Assembly (NCBI GenBank): GCA_036658435.1
Contig: JAVXEO010000037.1
Coordinates: 1 to 23,914, forward strand
Direction of reading: 5' to 3'
From: DIGJ01 sp036658435
GTDB taxonomy: Bacteria > Bacillota > Clostridia > Lachnospirales > Lachnospiraceae
DNA: 23,914 nt
Part shown: in pieces, positions 8,349-17,600 of the stretch
How positions within the stretch are numbered: the stretch's first letter is position 1
Layout of the letters: every line of letters starts with the position of its first letter
Notes under the pieces: generated by a model
What the model was told of the DNA's origin: nothing
Seen by the model: only the letters and a program-made list of their open reading frames with translations
Databases searched by the model: none
Position numbers and translations under genes: made by a program

Positions 8349-9053
8349 ATGGCAGAATATAAAAGAGTAATGCTTAAATTAAGCGGAGAAGCGCTGGCCG
8401 GTGATAAAAAGCAGGGATTTGATGAAGTAACTTGTATTCAGGTGGCAAAGCAGGTAAAGCAGCTGGTAGAAGATGGAATTCAGGTTGGTATTGTAATTGG
8501 CGGCGGGAATTTCTGGAGAGGAAGAACCAGTGAAACCATTGACCGCACAAAAGCAGACCAGATTGGAATGTTAGCTACGGTTATGAACTGTCTTTATGTA
8601 TCCGAAATCTTTCGTTTTGTAGGAATGACGACACAGATATTGACTCCTTTTGAATGTGGAAGTATGACAAAGCTATTTTCAAAAGACAGAGCCAATAAAT
8701 ATTTTGAAAAAGGTATGGTGGTCTTTTTTGCAGGAGGAACCGGTCATCCCTATTTTTCGACGGATACCGGAATCGTTCTTCGATCCATTGAAATGGAAGC
8801 CGATGTAATATTATTAGCTAAATCAATAGATGGGGTATACGATAGCGATCCAAAATCAAATCCAAATGCAAAAAAATATGACGAAATTAGTATTTCGGAA
8901 ATTTTAGATAAAAAATTGCAGGTTATAGATTTAACTGCTACAATTATGTGTCTTGAAAATAAAATGCCCATGTTGGTATTTGGCTTAAATGAAGAAAATA
9001 GTATTGTAAATACCGTAAAGGGAACCTTTTTGGGAACCAGGGTAACGGTATAA
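8349..9053 (+). CDS. pyrH: UMP kinase
   Basis: The 234-residue protein matches bacterial UMP kinases (amino-acid kinase fold): R-V-M-L-K-L-S-G-E-A-L at the start, I-G-G-G-N-F-W-R-G in the phosphate-binding region, D-Q-I-G-M-L-A-T-V-M-N, and T-D-T-G-I-V-L-R-S-I-E-M. It phosphorylates UMP to UDP in the cytoplasm using ATP, a step of pyrimidine nucleotide synthesis. Its start is only 2 bp after the bactofilin stop and its GGAG site lies within the last bactofilin codons, so translation is probably coupled. It is followed at 19 bp by frr, the usual partner. The common upstream partners rpsB and tsf are not present here. Confidence 0.97.
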   Translation: MAEYKRVMLKLSGEALAGDKKQGFDEVTCIQVAKQVKQLVEDGIQVGIVIGGGNFWRGRTSETIDRTKADQIGMLATVMNCLYVSEIFRFVGMTTQILTPFECGSMTKLFSKDRANKYFEKGMVVFFAGGTGHPYFSTDTGIVLRSIEMEADVILLAKSIDGVYDSDPKSNPNAKKYDEISISEILDKKLQVIDLTATIMCLENKMPMLVFGLNEENSIVNTVKGTFLGTRVTV

Positions 9054-9072
9054 GATAGAGGAGGAAATTATT

Positions 9073-9627
9073 ATGGCATTGGAATTAAACAAGTATGAAG
9101 AAAAGATGAAAAAAACACTGGCAACCTTGGATGAAGAATATGCTTCCATCCGTGCAGGAAGAGCAAATCCACATATTCTGGATAAACTGACGGTGAATTA
9201 TTATGGTCAGCCATCCCCACTCCAAACCGTTGCCAATGTTTCGGTACCGGAGGCTCGGGTGATTTTAATTGCTCCATGGGAAGCTGCCTTAGTAAAAGAA
9301 ATTGAAAAAGCAATTTTAACTTCGGATCTTGGCTTAAACCCAAGTAATGATGGAAAAACCATTCGTCTGGTATTTCCGGAACTTACAGAAGAAAGAAGAA
9401 AAGATTTGGTAAAGGATATAAAAAAGAAGGGTGAAAATGCAAAGGTAGCCGTTCGTAATATTCGAAGAGACGCATTGGATGTTTTTAAAAAGGAAAGTAA
9501 GACAAACGATATTTCTGAGGACGAATTAAAACAAATGGAAACAAAAGCACAAAAACTTACAGATCGGTATATTGAAGAAGTGGATCGAGCCATTGAGGCG
9601 AAGTCAAAGGAAATACTTACTGTTTAG
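9073..9627 (+). CDS. frr: Ribosome recycling factor
   Basis: The 184-residue product has normal family length and the characteristic ribosome recycling factor sequence: Y-A-S-I-R-A-G-R-A-N-P-H-I-L-D near the N-terminus, then Y-Y-G-Q-P-S-P-L-Q-T-V-A-N-V, R-L-V-F-P-E-L-T-E-E-R-R-K-D, and V-A-V-R-N-I-R-R-D-A. It splits post-termination ribosomes together with EF-G. A GAGGAGG site precedes the ATG. The pyrH-frr order is conserved in bacteria. A perfect palindrome follows within 11 bp of the stop. Confidence 0.97.
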   Translation: MALELNKYEEKMKKTLATLDEEYASIRAGRANPHILDKLTVNYYGQPSPLQTVANVSVPEARVILIAPWEAALVKEIEKAILTSDLGLNPSNDGKTIRLVFPELTEERRKDLVKDIKKKGENAKVAVRNIRRDALDVFKKESKTNDISEDELKQMETKAQKLTDRYIEEVDRAIEAKSKEILTV

Positions 9628-9637
9628 GTAACGTAAG

Positions 9638-9666
9638 CCTCCTGCCTAGGCAGGAGGTGTTTTCAT
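9638..9666 (+). terminator. Perfect 20-bp palindrome in the frr-uppS gap (possible attenuator)
   Basis: CCTCCTGCCTAGGCAGGAGG (9638-9657) is fully self-complementary and folds into an 8-bp GC-rich stem with a CTAG loop. A short T run (TGTTTT) follows. It could be an intrinsic terminator or attenuator that lowers readthrough from frr into uppS, or an RNA processing/stability hairpin. The 3' arm is an unusually complete Shine-Dalgarno sequence (AGGAGGTG) buried in the stem, with no start codon at a useful distance. Confidence 0.6.
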
Positions 9667-9705
9667 CTGCAAAGGAGATTTATCAGATTTTGAATTTAGA
9701 AAGGC

Positions 9706-10446
9706 ATGGATTACGACATGGAAGACATGGAAGAAATGAAAGACATGAAGGTACCAAAACATATTGCATTGATAATGGATGGAAATGGCCGTTGGGCAAA
9801 GAAACGTTTCTTACCCAGAAATGCAGGGCATGCACAGGGAAGTAAAAATGTAGAAAATATTTGTAAGGCAGCGGATGCACTGGGTGTTGAATATTTAACG
9901 GTATATGCACTTTCAACAGAAAATTGGTCAAGACCGGAAAGTGAAATTAATGCATTGCTGAAACTTCTCCGCAACTACCTTAAAGACTGCATTGAGACCA
10001 GTAAAAAGAACAATATGCGTGTGCGTGTAATTGGAGATGTTTCTGTTTTAGAAGAGGATATGCAGCAACAGATTTCGGAAGTAGAACGGGTATCCAAAGA
10101 AAATACCGGACTTAATTTTCAGGTTGCCATTAATTATGGAGGCAGAGATGAAATTATAAGAGCCAGTAGAAAAATCGCAGAAGACTGCATGGAAAACAAA
10201 TTAAAACCGGAAGAAATTAATGAAAAGATTTTTGAATCCTATTTAGACACAAAGGGAATACCGGAACCGGAGTTATTAATTCGTACCAGTGGAGAACAAA
10301 GACTGTCGAATTATTTGCTGTGGCAGTTGGCGTATACGGAATTTTATTTTACGGATGTATTATGGCCGGATTTTAATGAAAAAGAATTGAGAAAAGCGAT
10401 AACATTTTACAATAGCAGAGAACGCCGATTTGGTGGAGTGAAATAG
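9706..10446 (+). CDS. uppS: Isoprenyl transferase (undecaprenyl diphosphate synthase)
   Basis: The 246-residue frame (from ATG 9706) carries the cis-prenyltransferase signatures: H-I-A-L-I-M-D-G-N-G-R-W-A-K with catalytic Asp25, Y-A-L-S-T-E-N-W-S-R-P, N-Y-G-G-R-D-E-I, and the C-terminal L-L-I-R-T-S-G-E-Q-R-L-S-N-Y-L-L-W-Q and W-P-D-F. It makes the C55 lipid carrier for peptidoglycan from farnesyl diphosphate and IPP. The start is uncertain: a stop lies at 9697-9699, and five in-frame ATGs follow between 9706 and 9747. The nearest AGG is only 1 nt before the first ATG and about 13 nt before the second. The short Met/Asp/Glu-rich leader before K-V-P-K-H is extra compared with typical family members. 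Confidence 0.95.
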   Translation: MDYDMEDMEEMKDMKVPKHIALIMDGNGRWAKKRFLPRNAGHAQGSKNVENICKAADALGVEYLTVYALSTENWSRPESEINALLKLLRNYLKDCIETSKKNNMRVRVIGDVSVLEEDMQQQISEVERVSKENTGLNFQVAINYGGRDEIIRASRKIAEDCMENKLKPEEINEKIFESYLDTKGIPEPELLIRTSGEQRLSNYLLWQLAYTEFYFTDVLWPDFNEKELRKAITFYNSRERRFGGVK

Positions 10447-10456
10447 GAGGAACGTT

Positions 10457-11263
10457 ATGTTTGGTGAACGGTTATTAAGTGGAATCGTTTTATTAATTGC
10501 AACCATTGCTATAGTTGCCATGGGCGGAAATATTCTTTTTGCTACCGTTACTATAATATCTTGCATTGGGCTTTTTGAATTGTATCGTGCAATTGGAATT
10601 GAAAAAACATCTTTGGCAAAAGCCGGTTATTTAGGGGGACTTTGCCTGGATTTTCTAATACGGTTTCATAAAGAAGAGGATGCCATGCTTCTTATGATTG
10701 GCTTCTTATTTTTAATTTTAATACTTTATGTTATTACATACCCGGCGTATACTGCAGAACAGGTAGCCATGGTTTTCTTTGGCCTGTTTTATGTAACCGC
10801 TATGCTAAGCTATATCTACAGACTTCGTATTCTGGAAGATGGAAAATGGCTAATTTGGATGATCTTTATCGGAGCCTGGGGTTCCGATACCTGTGCTTAC
10901 TGTGTTGGAAAACTTATTGGTAAACATAAGCTTCCAAGTCGTCTGGCGCAGCTTAGCCCCAAGAAAAGCTTAGAAGGATGTATTGGCGGAGTGCTGGGTG
11001 CAGCTTTATTAGGATTTATTTATGCACTTTTGGTAAAAGATAGCATGGTGGGAGTTGTGAACCCTACATTGACATTTGCTATTATGGGAGGAGCCGGATC
11101 TATCATTTCCCAATTTGGAGATTTAGCGGCATCTGCCATTAAGAGAAATCACAACATAAAAGATTATGGAAAGCTGATACCGGGACACGGTGGCATTTTA
11201 GATCGCTTTGACAGTATTATTTTTACTGCACCCATTGTATTCTTTCTAGCAAAATTACTGTAA
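10457..11263 (+). CDS. cdsA: Phosphatidate cytidylyltransferase
   Basis: The 268-residue polytopic membrane protein has the CdsA signature near its C-terminus: S-A-I-K-R-N-H-N-I-K-D-Y-G-K then I-P-G-H-G-G-I-L-D-R-F-D. Also present are G-S-D-T-C-A-Y and S-P-K-K-S-L-E-G, where family metal- and CTP-binding residues lie. It converts phosphatidic acid plus CTP to CDP-diacylglycerol, the branch point for phospholipids. It begins 10 bp after uppS with a TAGGAGG site spanning the uppS stop, in the conserved uppS-cdsA-dxr order. Confidence 0.96.
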   Translation: MFGERLLSGIVLLIATIAIVAMGGNILFATVTIISCIGLFELYRAIGIEKTSLAKAGYLGGLCLDFLIRFHKEEDAMLLMIGFLFLILILYVITYPAYTAEQVAMVFFGLFYVTAMLSYIYRLRILEDGKWLIWMIFIGAWGSDTCAYCVGKLIGKHKLPSRLAQLSPKKSLEGCIGGVLGAALLGFIYALLVKDSMVGVVNPTLTFAIMGGAGSIISQFGDLAASAIKRNHNIKDYGKLIPGHGGILDRFDSIIFTAPIVFFLAKLL

Positions 11264-11279
11264 AAAAGGAGGGATGATC

Positions 11280-12428
11280 TTGAAGAAAATCGCAATACTG
11301 GGTTCTACCGGTTCCATTGGAACACAGACTTTAGAGGTTGTGCGGGATAACAAGGAAGAATTGCAGGTAGTCTCCTTATCGGTAAGAAGTAATATCGATT
11401 TATTAGAAAAACAAATTATAGAATTTTCACCTAAATTAGTGGCTGTCTGGAACCAGGAAAAAGCACTGGAATTAAAGAAAAGAATTGCCCACCTTCCGGT
11501 GGAAGTTTATTCAGGAATGGAAGGGTTGATTGCCTGTAGTATAGAAACCGACGTAGACATTGTGGTGGGTGCTGTCGTGGGAATGATTGGAATTGTTCCC
11601 ACCATAGAGGCCATTGGTGCAGGAAAAGATATTGCGCTTGCCAATAAAGAAACGCTGGTGTGTGCAGGACATATCATTATGCCACTGGCAAAAGAAAAAA
11701 ATGTTTCCCAGCTTCCGGTGGATAGTGAACATTCGGCAATTTTTCAATCCTTAAATGGTGAAAATAAAAAAGAAATCAGCCGAATTCTTCTAACGGCTTC
11801 CGGTGGGCCTTTTCGAGGAAAAAAACGGGAAGAACTTAAGAATATACAGGTGGAGGATGCACTGAAGCATCCAAACTGGTCCATGGGACGAAAGATAACC
11901 ATTGACTCTTCCACAATGGTAAACAAAGGACTGGAAGTAATGGAGGCAAAATGGCTCTTTGATGTAGACTTTGAACAAATTGAAGTGGTAATTCAACCTC
12001 AAAGTGTAATTCATTCGATGGTAGAATATAAAGATGGAGCCATTATGGCACAATTGGGAACGCCAGATATGCGTCTTCCCATTCAATATGCTTTATTTTA
12101 CCCACATAGAAAAGAATTGAGAGGGGAGAGACTTGACTTTTCCAGGCTTTCACAGATTACCTTTGAAAAGCCGGATTTGGAAACTTTTCCAGGACTACAG
12201 CTTGCTTATAAGGTAGGTAAATTGGGTGGCAGTATGCCAACAGTTTTTAACGCAGCCAATGAAAAAGCGGTTTCTCTCTTCTTAGAACGGAAAATTTCTT
12301 ACCTTACCATACCGGAAATAATTGAATATGCAGTAGAAGAGCATAAAATTATAAAGAATCCCAGTGTAGAAGAAATCATAGAAATTGAGAAAGAAACCTA
12401 TAATAGAATTAACATGAGATGGAAATAG
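11280..12428 (+). CDS. dxr: 1-deoxy-D-xylulose 5-phosphate reductoisomerase
   Basis: The best start is TTG at 11280, not ATG 11274: AAGGAGG (11266-11272) is 7 nt from the TTG but only 1 nt from the ATG, and TTG gives the family's usual N-terminus M-K-K-I-A-I-L-G-S-T-G-S-I-G. The product is then 382 residues. The NADPH site is G-S-T-G-S-I-G (8-14). The metal/substrate site V-D-S-E-H-S-A-I has Asp148 and Glu150, close to the E. coli numbering, and I-T-I-D-S-S-T-M-V-N-K and M-E-A-K-W-L-F are present. The enzyme makes 2-C-methyl-erythritol 4-phosphate, the committed MEP-pathway step, feeding IspG and UppS encoded nearby. Confidence 0.96.
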   Translation: MKKIAILGSTGSIGTQTLEVVRDNKEELQVVSLSVRSNIDLLEKQIIEFSPKLVAVWNQEKALELKKRIAHLPVEVYSGMEGLIACSIETDVDIVVGAVVGMIGIVPTIEAIGAGKDIALANKETLVCAGHIIMPLAKEKNVSQLPVDSEHSAIFQSLNGENKKEISRILLTASGGPFRGKKREELKNIQVEDALKHPNWSMGRKITIDSSTMVNKGLEVMEAKWLFDVDFEQIEVVIQPQSVIHSMVEYKDGAIMAQLGTPDMRLPIQYALFYPHRKELRGERLDFSRLSQITFEKPDLETFPGLQLAYKVGKLGGSMPTVFNAANEKAVSLFLERKISYLTIPEIIEYAVEEHKIIKNPSVEEIIEIEKETYNRINMRWK

Positions 12429-12440
12429 GATGGAGAATAG

Positions 12441-13550
12441 ATGAATATATTAATTGCAATTTTAATGTTTACCGTAATCGTAGTAATCCATGAATTGGGG
12501 CATTTTCTTTTGGCAAAAAAGAATGGTGTTACTGTAACGGAATTTTCCGTAGGCATGGGGCCCAGATTGCTTACCTTTGCAAAGGGTGACAAAGGAATGC
12601 TTTGCCGTGCTTTTTTATCACAGACGGCATTTGAAAATTTAGAAGGATGTCAGAATGTTACAAAATACTCCTGGAAACTTTTGCCCATTGGCGGATCTTG
12701 TATGATGCTAGGAGAAGATGAAGTCATTGAAGATGAAAATGCATTTAACAAAAAAGGGGTATGGGCAAGGATATCTGTAATTTTTGCAGGACCCATTTTT
12801 AATTTTATTTTAGCTTTTGTACTGGCAATGGTAGTATTGAGTATGGTAGGACACGATGCACCCACCATATCCATGATAGAAGAGAACTCACCAATGGATG
12901 AGGCAGGTCTTTTGGTGGGAGATAAAATTACCAGTCTGAACGGAACGAAGATTAGCATGTCAAGAGAAATCATGGCATATTTTCAGTTCAATCCTATGAG
13001 AGATGAATCAAAGGTAGCTATCAGTTATATTCGGGATGGAAAGTCACATACAACTTCCGTAGCACCGGCAACCAATGAAGAAGGAATATACCGGTTGGGA
13101 TTTAGTTATAATGCCCCAAGAGAGAAACTAGGACCGGTAGGAATTTTAAAATATAGTTATGTTGAGGTAAAATACTGGATTAATGTTACGATTAAGAGCC
13201 TGGGACAACTCATAACCGGTAAAATAGGAAAAGATGAAATTGCAGGACCGGTAGGTATCGTGGACATGGTTGGAGGAGCGGTAGAAGAAAGCCGGGAATA
13301 TGGAATACAGGCAGTATTTTTGGTTCTTATGAACTACTGTATTTTGTTAAGTGCAAACTTGGGTGTGATGAATCTTCTTCCCATTCCGGCATTGGATGGA
13401 GGACGTCTTGTTTTCCTGGCCATTGAAGCCATACGTGGGAAACCGGTAAATCCGGAAAAAGAAGGAATGGTACATTTAATTGGTTTAGTTGCACTGTTAC
13501 TTTTGATGGCATTTGTTATGTACAATGATATTAGCAGATTGTTTAATTAG
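12441..13550 (+). CDS. rseP: RseP-type site-2 intramembrane zinc metalloprotease
   Basis: The 369-residue membrane protein has the M50 catalytic H-E-L-G-H at residues 17-21 in the first membrane helix, a PDZ domain in the middle (D-E-A-G-L-L-V-G-D-K-I-T-S-L-N-G) and the conserved late N-L-L-P-I-P-A-L-D-G-G-R motif supplying the third zinc ligand. It cleaves membrane-embedded anti-sigma factors or signal-peptide remnants. Relative to RseP of Proteobacteria there is a single PDZ domain, as is common in Firmicutes. It lies between dxr and ispG, the conserved order. Given the small secreted peptide encoded downstream, note that members of this family (e.g. Eep) process pheromone signal peptides; a link here is speculative. 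Confidence 0.95.
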   Translation: MNILIAILMFTVIVVIHELGHFLLAKKNGVTVTEFSVGMGPRLLTFAKGDKGMLCRAFLSQTAFENLEGCQNVTKYSWKLLPIGGSCMMLGEDEVIEDENAFNKKGVWARISVIFAGPIFNFILAFVLAMVVLSMVGHDAPTISMIEENSPMDEAGLLVGDKITSLNGTKISMSREIMAYFQFNPMRDESKVAISYIRDGKSHTTSVAPATNEEGIYRLGFSYNAPREKLGPVGILKYSYVEVKYWINVTIKSLGQLITGKIGKDEIAGPVGIVDMVGGAVEESREYGIQAVFLVLMNYCILLSANLGVMNLLPIPALDGGRLVFLAIEAIRGKPVNPEKEGMVHLIGLVALLLLMAFVMYNDISRLFN

Positions 13551-13561
13551 GAGGCGCTGGC

Positions 13562-14617
13562 ATGTATCGTGAAAATACAAAAGTTATTTCCATTGGTGAA
13601 AAAAAGATTGGTGGTGGAAATCCCATCTTAATTCAATCTATGACCAATACAAAGACGGAAGATATAAAAAGTACCGTTAAGCAGATTTTGGCACTGGAAA
13701 AAGCAGGCTGTGATATTATCCGTTGTGCAGTTCCAACCATGGAAGCAGCAGAAGCCTTTCGTGAGATAAAAAAACAGATTCATATTCCGCTGGTTGGAGA
13801 CATTCACTTTGACTACAAACTTGCAATCAAAGCGATGGAAAATGGAGCAGATAAGATTCGGATTAATCCGGGAAATATAGGTTCAAAAGACCGCCTAAAA
13901 GCGGTGGTGGAAGAAGCAAAAAGCCGCAGTATTCCCATACGTATAGGAGTTAACAGTGGTTCTTTGGAAAAGAATCTCATAGAAAAATATCATGGGGTAA
14001 CGGCAGAAGGACTCGTGGAAAGTGCACTGGATAAAATGGCTCGGATTGAAGAGATGGGATATGATAATCTGGTAATCAGCATTAAATCTTCGGACGTATT
14101 AATGTGCATCAAGGCACATGAAATTATAGCAAAACAAACAAAGTATCCTCTGCATGTAGGAATTACAGAAGCGGGTACGGTATATTCCGGAAATATTAAA
14201 TCTTCCGTAGGATTAGGTGCCATTCTTTCACAGGGAATAGGGGATACTATCCGTGTTTCTTTAACGGGAGATCCACTAGAAGAGGTTAAGACGGCAAAGC
14301 TTATACTGAAAACCTTAGGCCTTAAAAAAGGCGGAATAGAAGTGGTATCTTGTCCCACTTGCGGAAGAACCCAAATTGATTTGATTGGTCTTGCAAATCA
14401 GGTAGAAAAGATGGTACAGGACTTTGATTATCTGAATATTAAAGTTGCAGTTATGGGCTGCATCGTGAATGGCCCAGGGGAAGCAAGAGAAGCGGATATT
14501 GGAATTGCTGGAGGGGTGTCAGAAGGACTTTTGATAAAAAAAGGAGAAATCATTCGAAAAGTTCCGGAAGGGCAGCTGTTAACTACCTTACGGGAGGAAC
14601 TGTCAAAGTGGAAATAG
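13562..14617 (+). CDS. ispG: 4-hydroxy-3-methylbut-2-enyl diphosphate synthase (flavodoxin/ferredoxin type)
   Basis: The 351-residue protein matches IspG/GcpE: N-P-I-L-I-Q-S-M-T-N-T-K at the start, a TIM-barrel body (L-V-G-D-I-H-F-D-Y, I-R-I-N-P-G-N-I-G, I-R-I-G-V-N-S-G-S-L), and a C-terminal 4Fe-4S domain whose ligands are visible as Cys264 and Cys267 (S-C-P-T-C-G-R-T), Cys300 and Glu307 (G-C-I-V-N-G-P-G-E). It converts methylerythritol cyclodiphosphate to HMBPP in the MEP pathway, using reduced ferredoxin or flavodoxin. AGGAGG overlaps the rseP stop, so it is part of the same transcript. Confidence 0.97.
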   Translation: MYRENTKVISIGEKKIGGGNPILIQSMTNTKTEDIKSTVKQILALEKAGCDIIRCAVPTMEAAEAFREIKKQIHIPLVGDIHFDYKLAIKAMENGADKIRINPGNIGSKDRLKAVVEEAKSRSIPIRIGVNSGSLEKNLIEKYHGVTAEGLVESALDKMARIEEMGYDNLVISIKSSDVLMCIKAHEIIAKQTKYPLHVGITEAGTVYSGNIKSSVGLGAILSQGIGDTIRVSLTGDPLEEVKTAKLILKTLGLKKGGIEVVSCPTCGRTQIDLIGLANQVEKMVQDFDYLNIKVAVMGCIVNGPGEAREADIGIAGGVSEGLLIKKGEIIRKVPEGQLLTTLREELSKWK

Positions 14618-14641
14618 GCGGAAACAGAGAGAAGGATAGGC

Positions 14642-17600
14642 ATGCATTTTTTTGAGGTTTTTGAAAACCTGCAAACAAGTCAGGATTTACATCAGTTATT
14701 TCAGGATATAGAAGTAGAACGGGTGGTGGCATCCAAAAGCCGCCACCAGATTAAAGTGTATATAAAGGGAAAACGACTGCTTGATTATAAAGATTTAAAA
14801 AAAATGGAATATCAAGTATGGAAACAGATTTTTGCAGACACCGGCAATAAAATTTTTCTAACACCAAGGTATGAGTTATCGGACAGTTATACGCCCGAAA
14901 AACTGATGCCTATTTATTTTGACAGTATTTTGGAAGAAATAAAAGAAGAGAGTGTTGTGGATGCAGGAATTTTAAAAAACGCCAAAATTTCATTTACGGA
15001 AAATACAATGAAGGTATCACTGGAAAATAATTTTGTAATAAAAAAACGCTCTCCTGTGATTCAAAAAAAGCTGGAAACTATTTTTCAGGAACGCTGTGGT
15101 TTTTCTTTGGATATTATAATGGATTATTATGATGTTATAAAAGAAGATAAAGAGGATAAACCGGCACTGTATTCTGTAGATAGAATTCAAGGGGAAGCAA
15201 GAGAACACGCCGGATTTTTTGGAAAAACAGAAAAGCCAGAAAAAATGAAGTCAAAGGAAAAAGAAGAAAATCCGGTAATAAAAAAAGAGGAAAACAAAAA
15301 GACAGAATGGAAGAATAATTACAGGAAAAAACTTCCGGATGATCCAGATATTTTCTTTGGACGATCTTTTGATGGAGAGTTGACACCAATCAGCGATATT
15401 GTAGATGAAATTGGAGAAGTGGTGATCCATGGAAAAATATTAATGGTGGAAAGCCGAGAAATACGTAACGAAAAAACGTTGCTTATTTTTAATATTACGG
15501 ATTTCACAGATACGATTTCAGGCAAATTATTTCTAAAAAATCAGGAAGTTCCTGCTGTTTTGGATAAACTGAAAAAAGGTGTTTTTGTAAAAATAAAAGG
15601 AATGGCATTAATGGATCGTTATGACCATGATATCAGTATCAGCTCCATTGTTGGAATGAAAACTATCCCGGATTTTACAACCAAACGAAAAGACAATAGC
15701 AAAAAGAAGCGTGTGGAACTTCATGCCCATACCCTAATGAGTGATATGGATGCCGTAGTGGATGTAAAAACCATGATAAAAAGAGCCATGTCCTGGGGAC
15801 ATAAAGCCATTGCCATTACAGACCACGGTGTGGTGCAGGCATTTACCGATGCCTTTCATGCACTGTCAAAAGAGGATGACTTTAAGATTATCTATGGATG
15901 TGAAGCCTATTTGGTAGATGATTTAAAGAGTATTATAGAAAATGATAAAGGACAGACCTTAGAGGAAAATTATGTGGTATTTGATATAGAAACCACGGGG
16001 TTTGGACCGGTAAACGACCGTATTATTGAAATAGGTGCCGTTAAGGTAATCAAAGGTAAAATAACAGATCGATTTAGCACCTTTATTAATCCGGATATTC
16101 CCATTCCCTTTCGCATTGAACAACTAACCGGAATTACCGATGAAATGGTTTTGGATGCTCCCATGATTGATGCCGTTCTGCCGAAATTTCTTGAATTTTG
16201 TGAAGGCTGTGTTCTTGTAGCACACAATGCTTCCTTTGATGTTGGCTTTATAAATAACAAAGCCGGACGAATGGGAATAAAAACAGACTTTACTGTGATA
16301 GATACCGTGGGTATGGCAAGATGCCTTTTACCAAAGTTAAATAAATTCAAACTACATATTGTAGCAAAGGAACTGGGCATTTCTCTGGAAAATCACCACC
16401 GTGCAGTAGACGATGCCCAGGCAACTGCAGAAATTTTCCTGAAATTTTTAGAAAAATTGGAAGAAAAAGAGATTCATACTTTGGCTCAGCTTTCGGAGTT
16501 TGGAAAGGCATCGAAAGAAACAATTAAAAAAATGCCATCTCATCATGCGGTTATTTTGGCAAAAAATGATGTAGGGCGTGTAAATCTTTACAAATTAATT
16601 TCCCTGTCTCATATTGAATATTTTAACCGAAGACCAAGGATTCCCAAAAGTATATTTGAAGAAAACAGAGAAGGCTTGCTCATTGGCTCAGCCTGTGAGG
16701 CCGGTGAACTATACCAGGCAATCCTTCACAACGAATCCCAGGAAGAAATTACAAGGCTTGCTAAATTTTATGACTATTTAGAGATACAACCCCTTGGAAA
16801 CAATGGGTTTATGATTCGGGATGAGAAATATGATATTACGGATAATGAAGATTTAATTGCAATTAATAAAAAAATAGTAGCCTTGGGAGAAGAATTTCAA
16901 AAACCAGTGGTGGCAACCTGTGATGTTCACTTTCTAGATCCGGAGGACGAGGTCTACCGCCGTATTATTATGGCAGGAAAAGGCTTTAAAGATGCCGATG
17001 AACAGGCACCTCTTTATTTACGGACAACCGAAGAGATGTTGGAAGAATTCGCTTATCTGGGACCAGAGAAAGCGGAAGAGGTAGTAATTACCAATACAAA
17101 TCGGATTGCCGATATGGTAGAAAAGATTTCACCGGTTCGTCCGGATAAGTGTGCACCGGTGATTGAAAATTCCGATAAAATTCTCACTGATATTTGTTAT
17201 GAAAAGGCACATTCCATGTATGGCCGTAAATTGCCAAAAATCGTGGAAGACCGTCTTGAAAAAGAATTGCATTCTATTATCAGCAATGGATTTGCCGTTA
17301 TGTATATTATAGCCCAGAAATTGGTATGGAAGTCCAATGAAGATGGCTATTTGGTAGGATCCAGGGGTTCTGTGGGTTCTTCCTTTGTGGCCACCATGTC
17401 CGGAATTACGGAGGTAAATCCTTTGTCGGCACATTATTACTGTACCAATTGTTTTTATTCGGATTTTGACTCAGAGGAAGTGAAGGAATATGCCGGTCGT
17501 TCCGGCTGCGATATGCCGGATAAAAATTGTCCGGTATGTGGAAAACCATTGAATAAAGATGGACACGAAATACCTTTTGAGACATTTCTTGGATTCTATG

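Noticed and set aside
9657..9845. 62-codon frame overlapping frr-uppS on the plus strand
   Set aside because: It overlaps the conserved start of UppS in another frame, and its His/Arg-rich sequence is a by-product of the ATGGAAGAC repeats.
11274..11279. ATG 11274 as the dxr start
   Set aside because: It is only 1 nt from the AGGAGG; TTG 11280 has 7-nt spacing and yields the conserved family N-terminus.
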